Assembly (NCBI GenBank): GCA_026196495.1
Contig: JAPHSY010000034.1
Location: forward strand, 1 to 64,000
Length of the DNA stretch: 64,000 nucleotides
Reading direction: 5' to 3'
Source: Magnetovibrio sp.
GTDB taxonomy: Bacteria; Pseudomonadota; Alphaproteobacteria; Rhodospirillales; Magnetovibrionaceae
In this document: positions 1 to 13,604 of the stretch, one piece after another
Numbering within the stretch: the stretch's first letter is position 1
How the letters are laid out: each line of letters starts with the position of its first letter
Position numbers and translations under genes: made by a program
The notes under the pieces: generated by a model
Database searches by the model: none
Told to the model about the DNA's origin: nothing
Seen by the model: the letters and a program-made list of their open reading frames with translations, nothing else

Positions 1-144
1 CAAGCAATCACAGAAGTCAAAACCCTGGCCGTTGACATTGCCATGGCTGCTACCAAAAGCATCCTGTCTAGCAATATCACTGATGCCAAGGCCGACGCCT
101 TGGTCGATAAAGCCATCAAGAACTTGGACGGCAAGCTCCACTAA
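1..144 (+). CDS. atpF: F0 ATP synthase subunit b, C-terminal end (partial)
   Basis: This is the last 47 codons and TAA stop of a gene that begins before the window. The encoded tail is alanine- and lysine-rich and helical, and resembles the end of alphaproteobacterial ATP synthase b subunits (the stretch around LAVDIAMAATKSIL). The b subunit is the peripheral stalk that links the membrane a/c ring to F1. In alphaproteobacteria the F0 genes form their own operon, separate from F1, and a b subunit gene is usually last. This fits the strong terminator right behind it. The N-terminal membrane anchor lies outside the window, so b cannot be told from b' with certainty. Confidence 0.75.
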   Translation, partial: QAITEVKTLAVDIAMAATKSILSSNITDAKADALVDKAIKNLDGKLH

Positions 145-166
145 GAGAGCTCAAGCCCGACCGAAT

Positions 167-200
167 AAAAAGGCCCCCTCTTCATTGAGGGGGCCTTTTT
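167..200. terminator. Bidirectional intrinsic terminator between atpF and ligA
   Basis: A perfect 14-base inverted repeat (167-180 and 187-200) with a 6-base loop. The G+C-rich core GGCCCCCTC is flanked by A5 on the left and T5 on the right. It therefore has a U-tract in both directions and can stop transcription from atpF (plus) and from ligA (minus), which converge here. Confidence 0.95.
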
Positions 201-220
201 AATGTCATATTGAGAAAAAA

Positions 221-3978
<3,758 letters not shown>

Positions 3979-3997
3979 ATGCTGTGCCCCTCACGTG

Positions 3998-4813
3998 TTA
4001 CCAGACTTTGTACCAAGGCTCTTCTTCAGGGGCCTTGATGCTTGGGTCTTCCAATAAGGCGTAAGCGTCAATGTACCAGGAGCTGGATGGGAAGTTATGA
4101 CCAAGTACGGCTGCATTCTTTTTGGCTTCTTCACGCAGCCCCAAAGCCAGATAACTTTCCACCAGCCGTAACAACGCTTCGGGTGTGTGGGTGGTGGTTT
4201 CATATTTCTTAGCCACCGTATCAAAGCGATTGATGGCGGCAAGATATTGGCCTTTACTCTGATAATAACGGCCAATATCCATTTCTTTGCCCGCCAAGTG
4301 ATCATAGGTCAATTCGATCTTCAACTTTGCATCACGGCTATATTGGCTTTCGGGAAAGCGTGTCGTCAGCTCGCCTAAGGTTTTCAACGCCAATTCCGTC
4401 ATCATCTGATCACGTCCCACATCCGAAATCTGTTCGTAGTAACACAACCCCTTAAGATAATAAGCATAAGGGGCATCCTTGTTGGACGGGTGCAGCTGTA
4501 TAAAGCGATCCAAGGCCAGCACAGCTTCATCGTAATTATTGGCCATGTACTGGCTATAGGCAGCCATAATTTGCGCCTTCGTGGCCCAATTGGAATACGG
4601 GTGCTGGCGTTCCACTTCATCAAATTTTGTGGATGCATCTTCATATTCTTCTTTTTCCAAAGCATCCAAAGCAACGTTGTAGAGTTGCTCAACCGGTTCT
4701 TCTTGATAGCTGTTGTCAACTTCTTCCGAGCCCCCAAAACTTGAACACCCGGCCACAGCCATCAAGGTGACCGTTGCCAGGATACGGACAGTGGTTTTAA
4801 ACGTTGAAGACAT
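3998..4813 (-). CDS. bamD: Outer membrane assembly lipoprotein BamD
   Basis: Essential lipoprotein of the BAM complex, which inserts beta-barrel proteins into the outer membrane. The start at 4813 (MSSTFKTTVR...) is preferred to the upstream ATG at 4843 because it puts a clean lipoprotein signal at the N terminus, with lipobox VAGC and lipidated Cys23. The mature protein (about 248 residues) consists of five TPR-like repeats, for example the helix pairs around YNVALDALEKEEYEDA and EAVLALDRFIQLHP. The family is also called ComL/YfiO. It sits between lpxC and recN, so an LPS gene and an outer membrane assembly gene are neighbours. Confidence 0.95.
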   Translation of the reverse strand: MSSTFKTTVRILATVTLMAVAGCSSFGGSEEVDNSYQEEPVEQLYNVALDALEKEEYEDASTKFDEVERQHPYSNWATKAQIMAAYSQYMANNYDEAVLALDRFIQLHPSNKDAPYAYYLKGLCYYEQISDVGRDQMMTELALKTLGELTTRFPESQYSRDAKLKIELTYDHLAGKEMDIGRYYQSKGQYLAAINRFDTVAKKYETTTHTPEALLRLVESYLALGLREEAKKNAAVLGHNFPSSSWYIDAYALLEDPSIKAPEEEPWYKVW

Positions 4814-5015
4814 TAAAGAGAGCTCTTTCCATGGTGGGGCCACAATGGCGTGAAACGGATTATATCACGCCAAGACACACGTCTGTCCAGCACCCCTTTA
4901 CAGGGAATTTTTGGCCGAATTCTGGGAGTTATCACATCAAATGGTACAAACAATTAGCGCCCGAGGATTGCCTCAGGCGCGAATCGGAACATTTCGTGAA
5001 TGTCTGAAACGAGAT

Positions 5016-5969
5016 TTAAGCGGTAGCTGGGCTCGCCGCTACGGTTTCTTTGGCCCAAGAACTGCCGACAACAGTCGGACGCTCTGCACCACCTTCAACC
5101 ATATCAACAATTTCATAATTGGCCGGGTCGGAGAACAATTCATGCAAAAGCTGATTGTTCAATGCATGGCTTGCTTTGCTGCCAGTGTAGTGGGCTTGAA
5201 GCGTGCCGCCTGCCAAGTACAAATCACCGATGGCATCCAAGATTTTGTGGCGAACACATTCATCTTCGAAGCGCAAACCATCTTCGTTCATGATTTTATC
5301 ACCGCTGACAACCACAGCGTTATCCAGGGATGCACCTTTTGCCAAACCTGCGGCCCATAATGCTTCTGCTTCATGCAAGAAACCAAAGGTACGGGCACGG
5401 GCAATTTCGTTTTTAAACACCGCGTCGGTCATGTCCACAGACATGGACTGAACGCCAATGGTCGGGTTATCGAAATCAATGTGAAAATCTAAGGAAAAAC
5501 CATTGGACGGAGCCAAGTTTGCTGACTTGTCACCATCAACAATGGAAACTGGTTTCAAAACGCGAATGGCTTTGCGCGGGGCGTCTTGTTCTTCCAGCCC
5601 TGCACAATCAATCAAGAACAGGAACGGGGCTGAGCTACCGTCCATCACCGGAACTTCAGCACCGCCAACTTCGACAATCGCATTGTCGATGCCGACACCA
5701 GCCAACGCAGCCATCAAATGTTCGATGGTGGCAATGGTTTTACCTTGTTCTTTGCCGATTGTGGTGCACAAACGGGAGTCACAGACGCTATCAAAAGCGG
5801 CTGGAATTTCTGCGCCACCACCAGATATATCGGTGCGACGAAATTGGATACCTGTGTTCACATCGGCGGGGTTCAACGTCATGGTGATTTTTTCACCAGA
5901 GTGTAATCCAATGCCGGTACAGCTAATCGCGCTTTTCAGCGTCTTTTGCTTGATCACATTCTTGACCAC
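5016..5969 (-). CDS. lpxC: UDP-3-O-acyl-N-acetylglucosamine deacetylase LpxC
   Basis: Catalyses the committed step of lipid A synthesis, a zinc-dependent deacetylation. Zinc ligands are visible: His84 in TIEHLMAAL and the HKILD motif (His241, Asp245), with a further conserved His260. I chose GTG at 5969 as start because AAGGA lies 7 bases upstream and the product then begins at the family N terminus (VKNVIKQKTLK). An in-frame ATG at 5999 would add ten residues and lacks a good ribosome site. The length of about 317 is slightly above the E. coli enzyme. A terminator separates it from ftsZ upstream, so it must have its own promoter. Confidence 0.96.
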   Translation of the reverse strand: MVKNVIKQKTLKSAISCTGIGLHSGEKITMTLNPADVNTGIQFRRTDISGGGAEIPAAFDSVCDSRLCTTIGKEQGKTIATIEHLMAALAGVGIDNAIVEVGGAEVPVMDGSSAPFLFLIDCAGLEEQDAPRKAIRVLKPVSIVDGDKSANLAPSNGFSLDFHIDFDNPTIGVQSMSVDMTDAVFKNEIARARTFGFLHEAEALWAAGLAKGASLDNAVVVSGDKIMNEDGLRFEDECVRHKILDAIGDLYLAGGTLQAHYTGSKASHALNNQLLHELFSDPANYEIVDMVEGGAERPTVVGSSWAKETVAASPATA

Positions 5970-6065
5970 GGTATGTTCCTTAAATCCCCAGAACTGCATT
6001 TTTGCAGCATGTATTTTGTATTTTCAGGCTCTTCGAACCTTTTATTAAGGCACCCCTTAAAGAAA

Positions 6066-6108
6066 GAGCGCTTCAGTATGGGTTTTAACACCCTTCCCTG
6101 AAGCGCTC
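6066..6108 (-). terminator. Intrinsic terminator of the ftsZ transcript
   Basis: Perfect 11-base inverted repeat (6066-6076 with 6098-6108; arms GAGCGCTTCAG and CTGAAGCGCTC). On the minus strand it is followed by TTTCTTT. The 21-base loop holds a second small hairpin (GGGT at 6080-6083 with ACCC at 6090-6093). It lies 64 bases after the ftsZ stop and before lpxC. Confidence 0.85.
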
Positions 6109-6171
6109 AAATCAAACACTGTTACCTTTTGTTACAGTCTGCAACACAACTAATCCACTATAATATATGAA

Positions 6172-7926
6172 TTAATTTGCCTGACGGCGAAGAAATGCAG
6201 GAATATCCAAAAGGTCCTCTTCACCTTGGCTGGTTTGTAGGCGTTCTTCCGGGTCCAAACCTTCTAAAGTGGGCTCTGCCATAGCAGATGTTCTCATCTG
6301 TTGCGTTGGTGCGCTGTCTAAGGATGCAGCAGGGGCTGAAACGGCTGGTGCCGGTGTTGAAACAGCCGCAGGAGCAGAAATAGCTTCAATAGAACTGGAT
6401 TTAGAACCACCAAACATTGTGACTTTGCTTTTCGCACCGCCGGTGACACGTTCAAACAAGCTGGGGCCTTTTGCAGCGGTTTTGGTTGCCGGAGCATCAG
6501 AAGTGCCACCGTTGACCATGGCGGCTTCAGCCATTGGATCAATTTCAACAAGTTCTTGCTCTTCCACAGTTGCCGGAGCTGGTGGGATAAAGGCATCTTC
6601 TTCAACTGCTGAAGGCGTCGCGGCTGGCGCGGTGAAACTTTCCGGGATACGGGACGGTTCCGGAGCACCCATGTCTTCGATATCTGCATTCAGGTCGTTC
6701 GTCACCACAACTTCTTGTTGAGCAACCGTTTCAGACAGATCAAAGCCCACAATTTGTGCTGGCTCTGCTTCCATAACTGGTTCATCAATCGGTTCGTCTT
6801 CAACGGTTTCAGAACCCATAGTTACCGTTTGGCTTAAAACCGTTGCAACGCTTGGCTCTTGAACTTCAGCTTCGGCTTCTACCTCTGGTGTTGTGATTTC
6901 AGACACAGGGTCTTGATGCATGGTCAAAACAGCCGGTTCCGGTCGTTGAATACTTTCTGCATCGATACCCGTGGCGACCACGGACACACGCAAGCGACCG
7001 TTCAGGGTTTCATCAAAGGTGGAGCCAAAGATGATATATGCGTCTTCGTCCACTTCAGAACGAATACGGTTGGCAGCTTCGTCAACCTCAAACAAGGTCA
7101 TATCGTTACCACCGGTAATATTAATCAACACACCATTGGCACCCGCCATGGAGGTGTCATCCAATAATGGATTGGAAATGGCAGCTTCAGCAGCGTCCAA
7201 AGCACGTCGTTCGCCTTCGGCTTCGCCGGTCCCCATCATGGCTTTACCCATCTCGCTCATGACTGAACGAACATCTGCAAAATCCAAGTTGATCAGACCC
7301 GGCATCACCATCAAATCGGTAACACCACGTACGCCAGAGTGGAGCACATCATCAGCCATTTTGAAGGCATCGGAAAATGTGGTTTTTTCATTTGCGACGC
7401 GGAACAGATTTTGGTTCGGGATGATGATCAAAGTGTCGACATACTGTTCGAGCTCCTCAATCCCCTTCTCTGCAATATTGAAGCGATGACGACCTTCGAA
7501 CTGAAATGGCTTGGTAACAACACCAACCGTCAGAACACCTAGGTCACGTGCCGCACGAGCAATGACAGGAGCAGCACCTGTGCCCGTACCGCCACCCATA
7601 CCGGCAGCGATAAACACCATGTGCGAGCCTTTGAGCTGTTCGTTAATTTCTTCGATAGTTTCTTCGGCGGCTGCACGACCAATTTCCGGCTTCGAGCCGG
7701 CACCCAGACCTTGGGTCAAACCCGAACCCAGCTGGATACGGCGATCTGTTGCTGCTGCGATCAGCGCTTGCGCATCGGTGTTTGCGACAACAAACTCGAC
7801 ACCTTCAAGCTCTGCGTTGATCATATTGTTGACGGCGTTACCACCCGCACCACCGACACCAACCACAGTGATCCGTGGCTTCAGTTCGACAGTCTCGTCT
7901 TGAGGTACGCTTAAATTGATACTCAT
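6172..7926 (-). CDS. ftsZ: Cell division GTPase FtsZ
   Basis: Tubulin-like GTPase that forms the Z ring. The glycine box GGGTGTG is at 111-117 and the T7 synergy loop NLDFADV at 213-219. The GTPase core ends near residue 325. A long linker of about 240 residues rich in Ala, Glu, Pro and Val follows, as is usual in alphaproteobacteria, and then the C-terminal peptide DIPAFLRRQ (575-583) that binds FtsA and other partners. Start 7926 has GGAG 7 bases upstream. The 165-base gap after ftsA leaves room for a separate ftsZ promoter. A terminator follows the gene. Confidence 0.99.
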   Translation of the reverse strand: MSINLSVPQDETVELKPRITVVGVGGAGGNAVNNMINAELEGVEFVVANTDAQALIAAATDRRIQLGSGLTQGLGAGSKPEIGRAAAEETIEEINEQLKGSHMVFIAAGMGGGTGTGAAPVIARAARDLGVLTVGVVTKPFQFEGRHRFNIAEKGIEELEQYVDTLIIIPNQNLFRVANEKTTFSDAFKMADDVLHSGVRGVTDLMVMPGLINLDFADVRSVMSEMGKAMMGTGEAEGERRALDAAEAAISNPLLDDTSMAGANGVLINITGGNDMTLFEVDEAANRIRSEVDEDAYIIFGSTFDETLNGRLRVSVVATGIDAESIQRPEPAVLTMHQDPVSEITTPEVEAEAEVQEPSVATVLSQTVTMGSETVEDEPIDEPVMEAEPAQIVGFDLSETVAQQEVVVTNDLNADIEDMGAPEPSRIPESFTAPAATPSAVEEDAFIPPAPATVEEQELVEIDPMAEAAMVNGGTSDAPATKTAAKGPSLFERVTGGAKSKVTMFGGSKSSSIEAISAPAAVSTPAPAVSAPAASLDSAPTQQMRTSAMAEPTLEGLDPEERLQTSQGEEDLLDIPAFLRRQAN

Positions 7927-8091
7927 AGCTCAGCTCCACACTCCGCTCGTTTCTATTACTTGTCGGCGAAAAGCCTTAATATTTAGTAACTTTCGAGAAC
8001 AAATCGTCCGATTCGCTTTGTCGATTCGCGCCTGAGTCTTTCACGAGTCCTTGCGTTTTTCTGACTCTGTTACTGACTCTATACTTGGCGG

Positions 8092-9360
8092 TCAGAAATT
8101 ATCGCGAAACCATTGTCCAAGCCGTCCAAAACGGCTGGCAGGCTGATCTTTAGGTCGATATGTACGACCTGAATTTTCCTCTGATATTTCAAAAGCATAG
8201 TTAACAAGCCCTGCACAAGTCGCAAATTGAGGGCCAGATGCCGCTTCGGCCATTCCCTCCAAGTAACGAGGTTTCGCCATACGCACTTGCGCCTTCCCAA
8301 GAATGTCCCCGGCCAATTCACGCACACCAGGCAGCAAACTTGCACCACCGGTCAAAACCACACGTGGACCTGAAATTTTTTCAAATCCAGCACTGTTCAA
8401 CCGGTCACGAACCAGTTCAAACGTTTCTTCAATTCGGGGACGAATGATGCCCACCAACATCGAACGGGGCACCGGATTGGTTTCCCCTGTTTGCTCTTCA
8501 CCGATCAACTGGACCTTGAGAATTTCCAGGTCATCTTTGGGTGAAGGCATGCAATTTCCATAGAGCGTCTTCATACGCTCAGCGTGTTGCACTGGGGTCG
8601 ACAAGCCACGTGCGATGTCATTGGTCACATTCAGCCCACCAACCGGGATGCAATCGGCATGCATCAATTCACCATCAAAGAACACGGCAATGTTGGTGGT
8701 GCCCCCCCCCATATCAATGAGCGTTACCCCCAACTTCATTTCATCTTCGACCAATGCGGACATGGCACTGGCATAAGGGGAAACAACGTGACTTTCGGCT
8801 TCCAGGTGACACCGATGCAGACAAGTATCAATATTGCGCATCACATTGGTGGCAGCCGTCACCACATGCAAGTTGACGCCTAAACGATCCCCAAACATGC
8901 CACGTGGATCACGCACGCCCCGGTTGCCATCAATGGCATAGCCAACAGGTATGGAGTGAACTATTTCTTGATCGTCAGGCAAGCCCGCACTCAGGCGCGA
9001 TGCATCCAGAATTTTACGCAAATCCTGATCGCCAATTTCATGGCCGGAAATACCAATATCATACGCAACCAACCGCGACTGAAACACCTGACCGGAAAGC
9101 GCAACATTGATGGAATGAATATTTTCACCCGCCATTTCTTCAGCGGCACCGACAGCCGCGCGCACAGTGGCTTCGGCTTGATCCATATCGACAATGGCAC
9201 CGTGCTTAATTCCAGCCGCAGCATGGTGTCCAACGCCCAAGATCCGCGGTGGACGTGTGCCTTCTTTACGGGCAATCAAACAAGAAACCTTGGTTGTGCC
9301 GATATCCAGCGCGGCGACAAGCCCGTTACGTGGTTTGGATGGCGACTGATGGCGATGCAT
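8092..9360 (-). CDS. ftsA: Cell division protein FtsA
   Basis: Actin-like ATPase that tethers FtsZ to the membrane and recruits later division proteins. Phosphate 1 motif ALDIGTTKVSCLIA starts at residue 17; the second phosphate motif (DMGGGTTNIAVF) lies in the middle of the protein. The C terminus ends in a short amphipathic stretch (RFGRLGQWFRDNF), the expected membrane-targeting helix. At 422 residues the length is normal. The codons of the MGGG motif create a run of nine Cs on the plus strand at 8702-8710. It follows ftsQ with a gap of about 90 bases. Confidence 0.98.
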   Translation of the reverse strand: MHRHQSPSKPRNGLVAALDIGTTKVSCLIARKEGTRPPRILGVGHHAAAGIKHGAIVDMDQAEATVRAAVGAAEEMAGENIHSINVALSGQVFQSRLVAYDIGISGHEIGDQDLRKILDASRLSAGLPDDQEIVHSIPVGYAIDGNRGVRDPRGMFGDRLGVNLHVVTAATNVMRNIDTCLHRCHLEAESHVVSPYASAMSALVEDEMKLGVTLIDMGGGTTNIAVFFDGELMHADCIPVGGLNVTNDIARGLSTPVQHAERMKTLYGNCMPSPKDDLEILKVQLIGEEQTGETNPVPRSMLVGIIRPRIEETFELVRDRLNSAGFEKISGPRVVLTGGASLLPGVRELAGDILGKAQVRMAKPRYLEGMAEAASGPQFATCAGLVNYAFEISEENSGRTYRPKDQPASRFGRLGQWFRDNF

Positions 9361-9451
9361 TGTTGTTATTTTTCCCCTTTGTGTATGCTCCGCTTATCTT
9401 AAGTTTCTTAAAGTAAGGTTTCGAATGCCTTAAACTGGGAAAATAAACTTT

Positions 9452-10351
9452 CTAAGTTTGTTGTCCGTCCTTACGTTTTGGACGACGTTGCGGCATAACA
9501 TTTCGGCGCACAATGACACGATCAGGCACGCGCAAATCCAACACCCGAATGTCGCGGGCAAGAACACCGCTTTCCATTTCAAAGGCTGCCAAGCGTGCTA
9601 AAGCTTCCGGTGCATCATCTTCGGGCAGGCGCACATTCACGCCACTGGCCAAAGACAGGTCCCAACGCCGACCGCCAACACGCACGGCGGCCCTGACCAT
9701 GGAATGCAGCTCCGGCTGGGTTTCCAGCAATTCCAACAGCCCACCCACATGGTCCGGGGCATCTTCACCCACCACTTGGATCAGATTGCCATAACGCGCC
9801 AGTTCAGTTTGTGTAATAACCACACCATTATCATCAATCAGCGAAAAGGTCCCACGATGTTGCCACAACGCCATAGGGCGGCGCTCAGTCAATCGCACCA
9901 CCACGGTGTCAGGCAACAACCGTTCAACTTGGGCTTGCAACACCCAGGGCAAATCTTCAACCCGACGTCGCGCATCGTTGAATTCATAAGACAGAATTGG
10001 TGCACCACGCTGTATACCCAGCGCAGCCATCAAATCATCGCGGGCAGTTTCACCACGCCCCGTCACCAAAACCTCTTGAACCGTGAAGCCCATGTCAGTT
10101 GAGATTTTTATCGCAGACCACTTGGCTTTCAGGTAAGTGTCCTCAATCAAACCTGTACGCCACGCCCAAGTTCCTACAGCCCCAATCATCGAAATAGCGA
10201 CAAGAGATAGCATGGCAATGGTTTGTGGCCGTTTCCACAAAGGCACCACGCGTTTACGTTTGGGCGTAGAGATGGGCTTTGAGTGATTTTCCATCCCCTC
10301 CGGCACCGTTTTTTCAGCATTGGGCAGTATTTTGCTAAGCATTTTTCTCAT
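9452..10351 (-). CDS. ftsQ: Cell division protein FtsQ
   Basis: Bitopic divisome protein that links early and late division factors. A cytoplasmic N terminus of about 45 residues is followed by one membrane segment (about 48-67) and a periplasmic POTRA domain (from VQEVLVTGRG) with the FtsQ beta domain after it. The tail is basic (RRNVMPQRRPKRKDG). The ATG overlaps the ddl stop by 4 bases; an in-frame ATG three codons in is an alternative. At 299 residues it is of typical alphaproteobacterial length. Confidence 0.95.
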   Translation of the reverse strand: MRKMLSKILPNAEKTVPEGMENHSKPISTPKRKRVVPLWKRPQTIAMLSLVAISMIGAVGTWAWRTGLIEDTYLKAKWSAIKISTDMGFTVQEVLVTGRGETARDDLMAALGIQRGAPILSYEFNDARRRVEDLPWVLQAQVERLLPDTVVVRLTERRPMALWQHRGTFSLIDDNGVVITQTELARYGNLIQVVGEDAPDHVGGLLELLETQPELHSMVRAAVRVGGRRWDLSLASGVNVRLPEDDAPEALARLAAFEMESGVLARDIRVLDLRVPDRVIVRRNVMPQRRPKRKDGQQT

Positions 10352-11253
10352 GCATCACACTCCGCGTTTTCCACCATCCAGCTAACCAGTTCTTCAAAAC
10401 TGATGCCTGCGTATTGGGCCTGTTCTGGCACCAAAGACGTCGGCGTCATGCCGGGTTGCGTATTCACCTCAAGAATATAAAGAGTATCACCGTCATATCG
10501 GAAATCCGCACGGCTTACCCCACGACAGCCCAGCGTGTCATGAGCCAATTGGGCCAGACGCAAGGCTTCGTCATATACAGATTGATCAATGTCCGCTGGA
10601 ATTGTGTGGCGAGACCCACCTTCAGCATACTTGGCATCAAAATCATAGAAATCGTGCTCGGTGACAATCTCGGTCACAGCCAAGGCTTTGTCACCCATCA
10701 CTGCCACAGTCAATTCACGACCAGGAATAAAGCGTTCCACCATAACTTCAGCACCATAAGGCCAACTGTCATGAGCAAACGGCAATTCATTTTCGCCTTC
10801 GCGCACAATATGGATGCCGACACTTGAACCTTCATTGGATGGCTTCACCACATAAGGCGGTTTCATCACATCACCAGCTAAGACTTCATCGCGGGTTGCG
10901 ATCAAATCTTCGGCAACGGGAATGCCAACATCTTTGAACAAGCGCTTAGCCAAGGGTTTATCCATTGCCACGGCCGAGGCGGTTAAACCGGAGTGCGTAT
11001 AAGGCACATCCAAGATATCCAACAGGCCCTGGATACAACCATCTTCACCAAAGCGACCATGAAGCGCGTTGAACACAACGTCGGGTTTGGGATAAAGACG
11101 CCCAAGGAGCGACCCTACATCACGTTGCACATCCACGGCGGCCACAGAGTATCCTGCACGTTTCAATGCACTTGCACACGCAGCACCCGAGACCAGAGAG
11201 ACTTCTCGTTCTGCTGACCATCCACCCATGAACACAGCCACTTGTTTGGTCAT
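10348..11253 (-). CDS. ddl: D-alanine-D-alanine ligase
   Basis: ATP-grasp enzyme that joins two D-alanines for the peptidoglycan stem peptide. The product begins MTKQVAVFMGGWSAEREVSL, the classic Ddl N terminus, so ATG 11253 is preferred to an ORF start 15 codons upstream. It overlaps the murB stop by 4 bases and has GGAG 7 bases before it. ATP-grasp features include the loop EGSSVGI and the metal-binding end YILEVNTQPGMT. Length is 301 residues, as in DdlB. Lies between murB and ftsQ as in most alphaproteobacterial clusters. Confidence 0.97.
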   Translation of the reverse strand: MTKQVAVFMGGWSAEREVSLVSGAACASALKRAGYSVAAVDVQRDVGSLLGRLYPKPDVVFNALHGRFGEDGCIQGLLDILDVPYTHSGLTASAVAMDKPLAKRLFKDVGIPVAEDLIATRDEVLAGDVMKPPYVVKPSNEGSSVGIHIVREGENELPFAHDSWPYGAEVMVERFIPGRELTVAVMGDKALAVTEIVTEHDFYDFDAKYAEGGSRHTIPADIDQSVYDEALRLAQLAHDTLGCRGVSRADFRYDGDTLYILEVNTQPGMTPTSLVPEQAQYAGISFEELVSWMVENAECDA

Positions 11254-12185
11254 GCGCTTTCTCCCCCAAGCGGCACACCGATGCGCCGAATTTCCCACTG
11301 TAGCTCAATACCTGAATTTTCTTTGACGCGACGGCGCACTTCCTCGCCCAGCGCTTCCAAATCAGACGCACTGGCCCCCCCATGATTGATAAGGAAATTG
11401 CAATGTTTTTCAGATACTTGCGCGCCACCAACTTGCAACCCACGACACCCTGCTTCATCAATCAATTGCCAGGCTTTGTGCCCATCCGGATTTTTAAAAG
11501 TCGACCCCCCAGTGGACGTGCGCAGCGGTTGGCTGCTTTCGCGGGTTTGTTTAATGTCATCCATACGCGCACTAATTTCAGACTTTTGTCCGGCATGTCC
11601 CCGCAGGTGGGCTTGAACAAAAATCCAATCCGCTGGAATTTTGCTTTTGCGATAGGAAAAACCCAAATCATCAAGGCTCAGCTCATGACGGTTACCATCA
11701 CCATCCAAAGCAAGTGCACCAACAACCACGTTCTGCATTTCGGCACCATAGGCCCCCGCATTCATACGCAAAGCCCCGCCGATGGTTCCGGGAACACCAC
11801 TTAAAAACTCAAGTCCCGTGACGTCAGCTTCCATAGCTGACAAGGCAACGTTGCCATCCAACGCACCTGCACCACAGAGAAGGTCAGCGTTTACAATTTC
11901 AACTTTTGCAAAGGCTCGACCCAGACGGATCACCACACCGGGGACACCGCCATCGCGCACCAACAGGTTGGACCCAACACCCAAAACTGTCACTGGCACA
12001 TCTACAGGTTTGTTTTTCAAAAACTCGGCTAAATCATCAATGTCGGCTGGCTTGAACAAAACCTCTGCCGGGCCGCCCACGCCAAACCAAGTGACCTTGG
12101 CGAGCGAGGCATTCTCACTCAGTCGTCCGCGTACAGGTGGCAGACGGTCAATCAGGTTGGAGGTTTGGACAGCAGCAGACATCAT
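11250..12185 (-). CDS. murB: UDP-N-acetylenolpyruvoylglucosamine reductase MurB
   Basis: FAD enzyme that reduces UDP-GlcNAc-enolpyruvate to UDP-MurNAc with NADPH. FAD-binding parts are visible: TWFGVGGPAEVL near residue 30, VLGVGSNLLVRDGG, and SGVPGTIGGALRMNAGAYG. The late motif STGGSTFKNP carries the catalytic serine seen in type I MurB. 311 residues. The ATG directly abuts the murC TGA, and a second ATG follows it, so the exact start could be one codon later. Confidence 0.97.
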   Translation of the reverse strand: MMSAAVQTSNLIDRLPPVRGRLSENASLAKVTWFGVGGPAEVLFKPADIDDLAEFLKNKPVDVPVTVLGVGSNLLVRDGGVPGVVIRLGRAFAKVEIVNADLLCGAGALDGNVALSAMEADVTGLEFLSGVPGTIGGALRMNAGAYGAEMQNVVVGALALDGDGNRHELSLDDLGFSYRKSKIPADWIFVQAHLRGHAGQKSEISARMDDIKQTRESSQPLRTSTGGSTFKNPDGHKAWQLIDEAGCRGLQVGGAQVSEKHCNFLINHGGASASDLEALGEEVRRRVKENSGIELQWEIRRIGVPLGGESA

Positions 12186-13604
12186 TCAGCCATCACCTCG
12201 CACTTTCTTTAAGCGTTCCGGCAATTGATTGGCCCACTGGGTGATGTTACCCGCACCACAGCACACAACCATGTCACCGGACTTGGCCATATCATTGACC
12301 ACATCAGGCAAGCGGTCGGGATCAGATAAGCTCATCACCGTGCGGTGACCGTGTTCGCGCAAGCCCGCAACCAAGCTGGCGCGATCAAACCCGTCGATAG
12401 GGCTTTCACCCGCTTCGTATACATCAGCAACCAACACAGCATCGGCATCATTAAAGCAGGTGCAGAACTCTTCAAATAAATCACGTAGACGGGTATAGCG
12501 GTGTGGCTGGACCACTGCAATCACCTGACCGTCACTGACAGCCCCCCGTGCTGCTTTGAGTACCGCAGAAATCTCTACTGGATGGTGAGCATAATCATCA
12601 ATTACGGTGATGCCATCGACCTCACCCGTTTTGGTAAAGCGGCGCTTGACGCCTTCAAATTTCGAAAAGGCTGTACTGAGAATGTTAGGATCAATCCCCA
12701 TCTCGTAAGCAATCGCCGCAGCCGCCAATGTGTTTTGCACGTTGTGTGGACCATACATGGGCAGCGCCACATCACGCACAACAATCGGGACGTCATCACC
12801 CGTGCCGGCAAAGATTACATCAAACACCATGCCATCCGGGCCTGGGCGCACATTATCACCGCGCACCATGGCTTGCGGACTAAAGCCGTAAGTAATGATA
12901 CGACGATCGGAAACACGCGGTATCAGAGCTTGAACTTCGGCGTGATCAATACACAACGCCGCAAAACCATAGAACGGAATATTTTCAACAAATTGGGTAA
13001 AGGCAGCACGCAAAGTGTCAAAGTCACCATAGTGATCAAGGTGTTCCGGGTCGATATTGGTCACCACGGCAATGGTTGCAGGCAATTTCAAAAATGTGCC
13101 ATCGGACTCGTCTGCTTCCGCAACCATCCATTCACCTGAACCCAATCGTGCGTTGGAACCCCAGGCATTGATGATGCCGCCATTGATCACAGTGGGATCA
13201 AGCCCCGCCGCATCCAACAATTGCGCCACCAAAGATGTCGTTGTGGTTTTGCCATGAGTCCCGCCAACAGCAATGGACCATTTTAAGCGCATCAGTTCAC
13301 CCAGCATTTCAGCCCGACGAACAACTGGCAACAAACGCTTGCGCGCACCGACAACTTCGGGATTGTCAGATTTCACCGCACTGGAAATCACCACCACACC
13401 CGCATCACCTAAGTTATCTTCGCTGTGACCGACGGAAATGCTAATGCCCAGTTCACGCAGACGCACCACGTTGGGACCTTCGGCCTGGTCAGAACCTTGT
13501 ACCGAATACCCTAAGTTATGAAGGACTTCAGCAATACCGCTCATGCCAATGCCGCCAATACCGACAAAGTGGATGGTACCGATGTTTAGGGGCAATGCTC
13601 TCAT
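12186..13604 (-). CDS. murC: UDP-N-acetylmuramate-L-alanine ligase MurC
   Basis: Adds L-alanine to UDP-MurNAc, the first amino acid of the stem peptide. Three Mur-ligase domains are visible: an N-terminal Rossmann part ([17 protein letters not shown]), the central ATPase with P-loop GTHGKTT at 115-121, and the C-terminal domain beginning near [12 protein letters not shown]. 472 residues. Overlaps murG by 4 bases upstream and touches murB downstream, so it is translationally coupled to both. Confidence 0.98.
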   Translation of the reverse strand: MRALPLNIGTIHFVGIGGIGMSGIAEVLHNLGYSVQGSDQAEGPNVVRLRELGISISVGHSEDNLGDAGVVVISSAVKSDNPEVVGARKRLLPVVRRAEMLGELMRLKWSIAVGGTHGKTTTTSLVAQLLDAAGLDPTVINGGIINAWGSNARLGSGEWMVAEADESDGTFLKLPATIAVVTNIDPEHLDHYGDFDTLRAAFTQFVENIPFYGFAALCIDHAEVQALIPRVSDRRIITYGFSPQAMVRGDNVRPGPDGMVFDVIFAGTGDDVPIVVRDVALPMYGPHNVQNTLAAAAIAYEMGIDPNILSTAFSKFEGVKRRFTKTGEVDGITVIDDYAHHPVEISAVLKAARGAVSDGQVIAVVQPHRYTRLRDLFEEFCTCFNDADAVLVADVYEAGESPIDGFDRASLVAGLREHGHRTVMSLSDPDRLPDVVNDMAKSGDMVVCCGAGNITQWANQLPERLKKVRGDG

